DNA of 11,651 nucleotides from CAYNST01 sp964399955 (GTDB taxonomy: Bacteria > Pseudomonadota > Gammaproteobacteria > Pseudomonadales > Cellvibrionaceae). This document shows positions 6,099-11,651 of the stretch, piece by piece. Location of the stretch: contig CAYNST010000107.1 in assembly GCA_964399955.1 (NCBI GenBank), positions 1 through 11,651 on the forward strand, given 5' to 3'. The notes under the pieces are model-generated. The model was not told where the DNA came from, did no database searches, and was given only the letters and a program-made list of their open reading frames with translations. The first letter of the stretch is position 1. Each line of letters starts with the position of its first letter. Made by a program: the position numbers and the translations under genes.

Positions 6099-8204
6099 AT
6101 GACGGCCAACCCGACCATTCGACTTTTGATTCTCAACGACTCTCGCGCAGAAGCCGAGCGGTTGATCAGCATGCTGAACAACGCCGGTCGCGCAACCCGG
6201 GCTCAACACGTTGAGAGTGAAGAGGTATTGCTCAAGTTGCTGCAGGAGCAATCCTGGGACCTGTTGATTGGCCTTGACAGCTCCGAGCGGGTTTCCGTGG
6301 CCTACGCCATCAAGCAGATCCGCAAGCTCAATAAAGATGTGCCCGTCATTCTGCTTAGCGACGCCGAAGGCACTCAAAGCAACCTGGATGGGTTAAAACT
6401 GGGAGCGGCCGATGTTGTCCGCTTGGATGACGACCAACACCTGTTACACGTGATAAACCGCGAGTTCAACAACCGCGACAATCGCAACGCCCAACGTCTG
6501 GCCGAGCGGCGCTGCAAGGAGCTGGAGCGCCGCAATCAGCAATTGCTTGGCAGCTCGCGCGACGCGATTGCTATGGTGCAGGACGGTATGTTTCTGTACG
6601 TCAACGCAACTTTTGCCCAGCTGCTGGATTACGCAGACCCCGGTGACCTGGAATGCATGCCGGTCATTGATACTGTTGCGGATGAGGACCAGGACCGGGT
6701 TAAGGCTTTTTTGAAGGACTTCATCCTCTCCGGCAGCGACGTCGAAACACAGACCCTGACCTTTGGCGGCGTGCGGGCAGAGGGCGACCTGCGAACTCTC
6801 GAGGTAGACGTTCGCAAGGCGCTGTATGAAGAAGAGCCCTGCGTGCAGTTTTTGATACGGGCACCCGCGCTGCCCCAGGCAGCATCCAATCCCCACACTG
6901 TACAGACCGCAGCCCCGGTTGACTCCGGCTTCTGCAGTAAAACGCAGCTGACCGAGAAACTGGAAGCCTGCATAGACACCGCTGTAGGCGGGAAGAGCAA
7001 CGCCGCATTGGTTCTTGTGGCGGTGGACAACCTGCTGCGCACCGTGCAGCTGCATTCGGGCTTGCGAGCGACAGATTTGGCGCTGGAGACCGTTTCTGCG
7101 CATATTCGCTCACTGGCGCAGGACAATGAAGTGCTCAGCCGATTTGGTGACGACGGTTTCATGCTGCTGATTCCGGATATCTCCGCCACGGCGGCTCAGG
7201 AGCGCGCCGAGCAATTGGTGCAGGCCATGCGCAATCACATCGTCGACATCAATGGCGCCACCCTGCAGCTGGAGTATTTTGCCGGCGTAGCGTTGATTCA
7301 CGAAACCAGCAAAGATTCGGACACCATCATCTGCCATGCGCTGAATGCGCTGGAAACAGCCAGGCAGCAGCACCAGAGCAATAAACTTAGCTTTGCCAGC
7401 ACCTACGAAGAAGCGGAAGTACCGGGCGCCGCCGAGAACCACTCGGACAAAGAGATGGCCATACTGGTGCAAAAAGCGTTGGACCGAGGCAAGTTTCGCC
7501 TGCTGTACCAGCCCATCCTCAGTTTGCGCGGCTCCGACAAAGAGCATTACGAAGTGCTGCTGCGCATGGTCGATGACGACAACAACGGCGTGTCACCCAC
7601 ACAATTCATGGAGGTGGCCACGCAAATGGGGGCAGCCACCAAGATTGACCGCTGGGTTATTCTGGAATCCATCAAGGTACTGGCTGATCACCGCACCAAG
7701 GGCCATCAGACGCGACTGATTGTCAACTTGAGCAGGGATTCGTTGAAAGACGCCACCTTGCCGCCCTGGCTGGGCGTTGCGTTTAAAGCCGCCAAACTGC
7801 CTGCAGATGCGATTATCTTCCAATTGCAGGAAATGGATATTAACGACCATCTGAATATTGCGCGGGATTTTACCCAGGCAATTCACACCCTGGGCTGCGA
7901 GTGCTCTATCAGTCATTTTGGCTGCGCGCTGAACCCATTCAATGCGCTGCAGCACATCAAGGCCCAGTACATCAAGGTGGACGGCTCCTTCACACAGGAG
8001 CTGCAAAGCGGCAACGGAGAGCCGGAGGCGCTCGGCGAGCTGGTCAGCCATATTCACGAGCACGAGAAGATCACCATCGTGCCATTTGTGGAGAACGCCA
8101 GTGTGCTTTCCAAGCTCTGGCAATCCGGCGTGCACTACATCCAGGGCTATTACCTGCAGGGGCCGACCGAGGCCATGAATTACGACTTCGACACAGAGAG
8201 CTAA
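6099..8204 (+). CDS. fimX: FimX-like c-di-GMP effector (receiver-PAS-GGDEF-EAL)
   Basis: 701 residues, close to P. aeruginosa FimX (about 691), which binds c-di-GMP through its EAL domain and localises to a pole to promote type IV pilus assembly. Domains: receiver-like (7-122), a charged helical linker (125-150), PAS (150-255), GGDEF (about 280-430), EAL (about 455-695). All signalling sites are degenerate. The receiver lacks the phospho-acceptor Asp (DLLIGLD) and the switch Lys. The GGDEF signature is GDDGF (350-354). The EAL motif is EVL (485-487), its DDFG motif is SHFG (605-608), and the ELTE motif is QLQE (575-578). Ligand-contact elements are kept: QPILSL (471-476), YIKVDGSF (624-631) and VPFVE (661-665). 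It is therefore probably a c-di-GMP receptor without cyclase or phosphodiesterase activity. The ribosome site is weak. Its immediate upstream neighbour is the PilZ-like gene. No pil gene lies in this window. Confidence 0.93.
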   Translation: MTANPTIRLLILNDSRAEAERLISMLNNAGRATRAQHVESEEVLLKLLQEQSWDLLIGLDSSERVSVAYAIKQIRKLNKDVPVILLSDAEGTQSNLDGLKLGAADVVRLDDDQHLLHVINREFNNRDNRNAQRLAERRCKELERRNQQLLGSSRDAIAMVQDGMFLYVNATFAQLLDYADPGDLECMPVIDTVADEDQDRVKAFLKDFILSGSDVETQTLTFGGVRAEGDLRTLEVDVRKALYEEEPCVQFLIRAPALPQAASNPHTVQTAAPVDSGFCSKTQLTEKLEACIDTAVGGKSNAALVLVAVDNLLRTVQLHSGLRATDLALETVSAHIRSLAQDNEVLSRFGDDGFMLLIPDISATAAQERAEQLVQAMRNHIVDINGATLQLEYFAGVALIHETSKDSDTIICHALNALETARQQHQSNKLSFASTYEEAEVPGAAENHSDKEMAILVQKALDRGKFRLLYQPILSLRGSDKEHYEVLLRMVDDDNNGVSPTQFMEVATQMGAATKIDRWVILESIKVLADHRTKGHQTRLIVNLSRDSLKDATLPPWLGVAFKAAKLPADAIIFQLQEMDINDHLNIARDFTQAIHTLGCECSISHFGCALNPFNALQHIKAQYIKVDGSFTQELQSGNGEPEALGELVSHIHEHEKITIVPFVENASVLSKLWQSGVHYIQGYYLQGPTEAMNYDFDTES

Positions 8205-8218
8205 GCCTGGAGTAGGTA

Positions 8219-8240
8219 TTCAGCTCAGGGTTAAGCTGAA
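8219..8240 (+). terminator. Hairpin after fimX, possible terminator
   Basis: TTCAGCT (8219-8225) and AGCTGAA (8234-8240) form a perfect 7-base stem with an 8-base loop, 15 bases after the fimX stop. A T5 run comes only about 18 bases later (8260-8264), so this is not a canonical rho-independent terminator. Its place between convergent genes suggests it helps end transcription from the left. Confidence 0.35.
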
Positions 8241-8318
8241 CAGCTACAACTTGGGCTAGTTTTTACGCAGGGGCGTGCGCGCCACACCACCGGCCTCATG
8301 ACATCCACGCGGGATAAG

Positions 8319-8337
8319 CCCGGCCCCTCAGGCCAGG
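8319..8337 (-). terminator. GC-rich hairpin overlapping the stop of the YtjB/AhpA-like gene
   Basis: On the minus strand CCTGGCC and GGCCGGG pair over 7 bases (one T-G wobble) around a TGAGG loop that contains the TGA stop codon. No T tract follows on that strand. It may slow or end transcription converging on fimX. Termination activity is inferred from position alone. Confidence 0.3.
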
Positions 8338-9482
8338 GACTTGCTTATCTGAGCCTGCTGCCGCGTCAGCAATGCCGCCGTCACATCGTTGAAGCCTTCA
8401 ACGTGAGCGCGGCCGGCGTCCAGCTCGCGCAGGACCAATCTGGCCCGCAGTGCCTCATCAAGCACGGAGCGCTGCAGGTAGATGCCGGTTTCGTTGAGAG
8501 CAAGCTTCACATCGCAGTCGTGGGTACAGATCTGCGCCAGGGTTTCCAGCCTCACCTTCTGCTGCTGGCTCAACTGGCTCAGCAAGTGCGCCGCACAGAC
8601 GGCTCTGAATGACGCATCGGCCACGCTCTCCTGGCTCATAAAGCGTACACAGTAATAGTCCTCAGCGCTCTCACTTGCCACACGCACACCGCCGTACAGC
8701 GCCAGAACCCGATTGAGAAGGCGTTCGAAGCGCTTGATGCAGGCGCTGAAGGTTTCACTGTTGAGTTGCTCTTTGAGCCGTTTGCGGTTGCGCAGATAGA
8801 TGATCAGGTCGCTGTGCTGCGATGCATCTTCCCCGGTCGGCTCCTCTACTGCCGCAGGACCGCCTGCCGCAGGACCGCCTGCCGGCTTTGGCACGCCGGC
8901 CTGCGCGGGTTGGGCTACCGGCACTGAAGCTGGCTTCGGCTTTCTGGGCCAGGGCCTAACCTCCAGATACCAGATGTCACCAAAACATTCGTATAAAGCC
9001 AGCCCCGCCATAATCAGCAATAATCCCACAATGGCAAGCAACGTCCAACGCAGGGTGGAATCCCCACGGAAACGGGTATCTATGACCAGGCTGACATGGC
9101 CAATAACGGCGTTTTGCACCCGGATCTCGGCGCTGTAAACCGCAGCCTGATCACTGGAAAGCGCCTCCCCGGCCTGCACCAGCAGCGTGTGCTGGGCGTC
9201 GTAGGCGGACGCCATGGCCACCCGGGGCTGCGCCACCACGCCTTGCAGCAGGGCCTGCAGGCGAAGGCGGTCGCGCTCGGCCGATGCATTGACTGATTCC
9301 TGCGCGGTCAAATTGGCCAGCGCGGTGCCGAATTCGTCAAACAACTGTGCGTTCTTGTTGCCGTGGCGCTGCGACAGGACAAACACTGTCACCAGTACTG
9401 CGAGCAGCGCCCCCATGCTTAGGCAAAACAGCGGCGGCAGGTGACGGAAATTCACCACCGGGACGATCAAACTTTTTGGCAT
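8328..9482 (-). CDS. YtjB/Smp (AhpA)-family inner-membrane protein with cyclase-like tail
   Basis: 384 residues with two TM segments (about 16-36 and 146-166) enclosing a periplasmic domain of about 110 residues. This is the layout of the Smp_2 / 'virulence factor haemolysin' family, which in E. coli is encoded divergently from serB, as here. E. coli YtjB stops soon after TM2 (214 residues). This protein adds a Pro/Ala/Gly linker (about 178-215) and a cytoplasmic domain (about 222-355). Its spacing resembles a class III cyclase: IIYLRNRKRL (227-236) where cyclases have FADxxGFTxL, then SETFSACIKRFERLL, ALYGG (261-265), EDYYCVRF (274-281), and a helix of SFRAVCAAHLL type. The first metal-binding Asp is replaced by Tyr229, while Asp275 is kept, so catalysis is unlikely. 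The ATG has AAGG 5 bases upstream. No function is proven for the family; the older 'haemolysin' label is doubtful. Confidence 0.75.
   Translation of the reverse strand: MPKSLIVPVVNFRHLPPLFCLSMGALLAVLVTVFVLSQRHGNKNAQLFDEFGTALANLTAQESVNASAERDRLRLQALLQGVVAQPRVAMASAYDAQHTLLVQAGEALSSDQAAVYSAEIRVQNAVIGHVSLVIDTRFRGDSTLRWTLLAIVGLLLIMAGLALYECFGDIWYLEVRPWPRKPKPASVPVAQPAQAGVPKPAGGPAAGGPAAVEEPTGEDASQHSDLIIYLRNRKRLKEQLNSETFSACIKRFERLLNRVLALYGGVRVASESAEDYYCVRFMSQESVADASFRAVCAAHLLSQLSQQQKVRLETLAQICTHDCDVKLALNETGIYLQRSVLDEALRARLVLRELDAGRAHVEGFNDVTAALLTRQQAQISKSLA
8849..8885 (-). repeat. 15-base tandem repeat in the linker of the membrane protein
   Basis: CTGCCGCAGGACCGC occurs at 8849-8863 and again without change at 8864-8878, followed by a partial third unit (8879-8885). 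On the coding strand it specifies repeated Gly-Gly-Pro-Ala-Ala in the cytoplasmic linker after TM2. The unit is in frame, so copy-number change would lengthen the linker by five residues without a frameshift. Confidence 0.85.
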
Positions 9483-9730
9483 AGATCCTTCTTTTTAAAT
9501 AACATTATTTGTTAGTCAGTATTAGACTAGGCGGGGAGTCGCAGTAACGCAAGATTAGGGCGCCACCTCAGCCGGCGACAAACCCGCTGCAAGCTTCTTT
9601 TAAAGGTGGGGTTGATACGCGCCCACACCGCCTCTTTGCCTTGCGCGGTTCAGCGCTGCAGACATATTCCCCTGCGGGTGCGCATTTGCGCGGGCGCTTT
9701 TGTATAATGCACGCCCGAAACCCTTATTGA
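9483..9730. promoter_or_regulatory. Divergent control region between the membrane-protein gene and serB
   Basis: The 248-base gap holds the promoters of both genes. Toward the membrane protein, the minus strand offers TTGCGT and TAGTCT 17 bases apart (about 9529-9557). The -10 region overlaps a small dyad, TAGTC (9513-9517) and GACTA (9525-9529), a possible operator. The first 50 bases next to that gene are markedly AT-rich. Toward serB, a consensus TATAAT is preceded by a short GCGC-ATTT-GCGC hairpin (9680-9691) where the -35 box would be. No gene or RNA is recognisable between. Confidence 0.4.
9703..9708 (+). promoter_or_regulatory. Consensus -10 box of serB
   Basis: A perfect TATAAT lies 22 bases before the serB ATG. 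Transcription would start near 9715, leaving a leader of only about 16 bases with no Shine-Dalgarno sequence. The best -35 at 17 bases is GCGCAT, which is poor, so an activator or another contact may be needed. Confidence 0.55.
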
Positions 9731-10969
9731 ATGCCCACTGTGAATAAATTGTTTCTATTAAGCGTTACCGGTCAAGACCGCCCTGCTATCACCGCTGCGG
9801 CCACACAGCTGCTGGCCGAGCACGGCGTCAATGTGCTGGATATTGGCCAGGCTGTCATTCACGACACCTTGAACCTTGGCCTGCTGGTGGAATTTCCCGC
9901 CGAATCCAGCCCGGCACCGGTGCTTGCACAATTAACGGAAACCATCAGCAGTCTGGGTCTGTCCCTGGCGCATCAGCCGATCAGCCGGGCCAGCTACGAC
10001 GACTGGGTGGCTCAGCAGGGCAAGGAACGACACATTGTTACCCTGCTGGCAAGGCAGATCAGCGCCCGCCACATTGCTGCCGTTACCGGTGCCCTAGCTG
10101 CGCAGGGTTTGAACATAGACGCCATTAGCCGCCTGTCCGGCCGGGTTCCACTGGACCTGACTGATCATCAAAGCAAAGCCTGCGTGGAGTTCACCGCCCG
10201 TGGTACTGCCCGCGACCTGTCACAGTTGAAGGCCGAGTTTACCGACGTCTCGGCTCAATTGGACATAGACATAGCCTTCCAGGCGGATGACATGTACCGT
10301 CGCACCCGCAGGCTGGTCTGTTTTGATATGGACTCCACACTGATCGAAGCCGAGGTCATAGACGAATTGGCCAAGGCTGCCGGCGTGGGCGATGAGGTCA
10401 TCGCCATCACCGAAGCGGCCATGCGCGGCGAACTGGACTTCAAAGCCAGCTTTGCCAGACGCCTGGCTTTGCTGAAGGGTCTGGACGAATCGGTGCTGGA
10501 AGGCATAGCCCAGCAGTTGCGGCTTACGGAGGGCGCCGAGCACCTGATCACCACGCTGCGCCGCCTCGGCTACAAAACCGCCATATTGTCGGGGGGCTTC
10601 AACTACTTTGGCCGCTTCCTGCAGTTCAAGCTGGGCATTGATTATGTGTTTGCCAATGAACTGGAGGTCGAAAACGGCAAGGTGACCGGGCGCGTTGTCG
10701 GCGACGTTGTGGACGGTGAGCGCAAGGCTCAGTTACTGAGAGAACTGGCCGCACGGGAGAAGATTACGTTAGAACAGGTTATTGCCGTAGGCGACGGCGC
10801 CAACGACCTGCCCATGCTCAGCATTGCCGGCTTGGGGATAGCCTTTCGCGCCAAGCCACTGGTCAAGGCATCCGCCAAGCAGGCCATATCCACGCTGGGA
10901 CTGGACGCCATCCTCTACCTGATGGGTCTGCGCGACCGGGACCTGCAGGCCGAACCTGCCAAGCGCTGA
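9731..10969 (+). CDS. serB: Phosphoserine phosphatase SerB
   Basis: Hydrolyses O-phospho-L-serine to L-serine, the last step of the phosphorylated serine pathway, in the cytosol. The 412 residues contain two ACT domains (about 7-85 and 101-180), followed by a HAD phosphatase domain. This is the Pseudomonas-type long form rather than the 322-residue E. coli form. HAD motifs are all intact: FDMDSTL with Asp199 as nucleophile and Asp201, LSGGF with Ser287, Lys332 in ERKAQ, and GDGANDLPML with Asp354 and Asp358. ACT domains usually bind an amino acid, often serine, suggesting feedback control. The ATG at 9731 lacks a ribosome site but sits just behind a TATAAT box and gives the usual N-terminus. 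CysE, at the left of the window, consumes its product. Confidence 0.96.
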   Translation: MPTVNKLFLLSVTGQDRPAITAAATQLLAEHGVNVLDIGQAVIHDTLNLGLLVEFPAESSPAPVLAQLTETISSLGLSLAHQPISRASYDDWVAQQGKERHIVTLLARQISARHIAAVTGALAAQGLNIDAISRLSGRVPLDLTDHQSKACVEFTARGTARDLSQLKAEFTDVSAQLDIDIAFQADDMYRRTRRLVCFDMDSTLIEAEVIDELAKAAGVGDEVIAITEAAMRGELDFKASFARRLALLKGLDESVLEGIAQQLRLTEGAEHLITTLRRLGYKTAILSGGFNYFGRFLQFKLGIDYVFANELEVENGKVTGRVVGDVVDGERKAQLLRELAAREKITLEQVIAVGDGANDLPMLSIAGLGIAFRAKPLVKASAKQAISTLGLDAILYLMGLRDRDLQAEPAKR

Positions 10970-10975
10970 TTTTTT
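10945..10975 (+). terminator. Possible terminator at the end of serB
   Basis: GCAGG (10945-10949) and CCTGC (10955-10959) form a 5-base stem with a 5-base loop inside the last serB codons. A T6 run (10970-10975) directly follows the stop codon. The 10 bases between stem and T run make this weak by rho-independent rules. Confidence 0.3.
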
Positions 10976-11044
10976 GACCGGCTGCCCTTTCATCAATCCC
11001 GCAGGCGCGCTATTGTGTACGGTGGTTAATTTAGAGCGTAGTCC

Positions 11045-11359
11045 ATGAAGCCGGTGCCGAATAAAGCGCAATTGCGCGCGGAGCTTGAAGAGCAGATGCA
11101 GCAATACTTGCAGCAGGGCGGCGCAGTGAGTGAAGTTCCGCGCGGTATCAGCGGCCATATTGGCAATCACAACCCCTTCAGCCAGCGGGGCGATTCGCCT
11201 CCGGCTCAAAGTCGTACCCCAGTGGATGAAGTGGTGCAGGCGCTGGAAGCGCGCAAGAACGCCAAAGCAGCCGCCGCGAAAAAACATCGCCGACCGCGCA
11301 AGAAACTGCTCAAAGATGACTTTGGCGAGCCCTTGCGCTGGGTTTGGACGGACGAGTGA
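11045..11359 (+). CDS. Small basic protein of unknown function
   Basis: 104 residues, no signal peptide or TM segment. Residues 7-24 form a charged helix ending in QMQQYLQQGG, followed by EVPRGISGH (30-38). The middle (40-60) is polar and likely disordered. Residues 68-90 are strongly basic and Ala-rich (ARKNAKAAAAKKHRRPRKK), and the end is DDFGEPLRWVWTDE. The helix followed by YLxxGGxVxEV recalls the short element near the end of the RNA-polymerase-binding protein SutA, but the rest differs, so this is only a hint. The basic stretch suggests contact with nucleic acid or RNA polymerase. Its stop overlaps the next gene's GTG start (GTGA), so the two are probably co-translated. The ribosome site is weak. 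The conserved-looking ends and the overlap make it a real gene. Confidence 0.75.
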   Translation: MKPVPNKAQLRAELEEQMQQYLQQGGAVSEVPRGISGHIGNHNPFSQRGDSPPAQSRTPVDEVVQALEARKNAKAAAAKKHRRPRKKLLKDDFGEPLRWVWTDE

Positions 11360-11651
11360 ATTATTTCCTGTTCAAGACAGAGCCGGACGAGTTCAGCATT
11401 GCGGACCTGGCGGCAAGCCCAGACCGCACGGCGCGCTGGGACCAGATCCGCAACTATCAGGCGCGCAATATCCTGCGCGACCAGGTTCAAGCCGGCGACC
11501 GCATTTTTATTTATCACAGCCGCTGCGCCAGCATGGGCATAGCCGGTCTGGCGCAGGCGACGACACCCGCCTACCCGGATCCCACACAGTTTGACCCGCA
11601 GAGCCCCTACTTTGACGCCAGGGCCACGGCCGATTCACCGCGCTGGTTTGC
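11356..11651 (+). CDS. EVE-domain protein, 5' part only
   Basis: The first 98 codons of an EVE-domain protein run off the end of the window. The start is GTG, overlapping the upstream stop by 4 bases. The opening MNYFLFKTEPDEFSI, then WDQIRNYQARNILRD (about 28-42), GDRIFIYHS (47-55), GIAGLAQ (61-67), YPDPTQFDP (73-81) and SPYFDARA followed by SPRWF are all hallmarks of the family. EVE belongs to the PUA/YTH-like fold, several members of which bind modified bases in DNA or RNA. Complete bacterial members are about 150 residues, so roughly the last third is missing. The substrate here is unknown. Confidence 0.9.
   Translation, partial: MNYFLFKTEPDEFSIADLAASPDRTARWDQIRNYQARNILRDQVQAGDRIFIYHSRCASMGIAGLAQATTPAYPDPTQFDPQSPYFDARATADSPRWF

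Noticed and set aside
1..11651. CRISPR array, phage, insertion sequence or defence system
   Set aside because: No regularly spaced repeats, no transposase or integrase motifs, and all long genes belong to core metabolic, translation or signalling families.

Overview
The window looks like chromosomal DNA from a free-living, GC-rich gammaproteobacterium near the Pseudomonas/Cellvibrio side of the class. The evidence is a FimX-type c-di-GMP protein beside a serB/ytjB(ahpA) divergent pair, a two-ACT-domain SerB of Pseudomonas type, and a bacterial EF-P lysylation set. No mobile element, tRNA, rRNA, CRISPR array or phage gene is visible. Family assignments rest on sequence recognition by eye; no search was run.

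Layout: (1) 1-298, a leader with an inverted repeat and a candidate promoter, then cysE (+). (2) 1107-3720, a complete EF-P lysylation module: efp and epmA on the minus strand as a tight pair, and epmB on the plus strand, divergent from efp across 49 bases. cysE and epmA converge with only 7 bases between their stop codons. (3) 3882-8204, a 562-residue protein with a PilZ-like C-terminal region, a 528-base gene-free gap, and a FimX-like protein (receiver-PAS-GGDEF-EAL, all signalling sites degenerate). These probably serve surface motility or type IV pilus control by c-di-GMP. (4) 8328-10969, a two-TM membrane protein of the YtjB/AhpA family with an unusual cytoplasmic tail resembling a degenerate class III nucleotide cyclase, divergent from serB. 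(5) 11045-end, a small basic protein overlapping by 4 bases a partial EVE-domain gene that runs off the window.

Functional links: SerB makes L-serine and CysE acetylates it toward cysteine, so both ends of the window touch the same pathway. EpmB, EpmA and EF-P form one complete modification pathway: EpmB isomerises lysine, EpmA ligates (R)-beta-lysine to Lys34, and modified EF-P relieves polyproline stalling. The PilZ-like protein and FimX are plausible partners in pilus regulation. The most unusual points are the cyclase-like tail of the membrane protein, the CysE C-terminus lacking the usual terminal Ile, the long structured gap ahead of fimX, and competing hairpins ahead of the PilZ-like gene.
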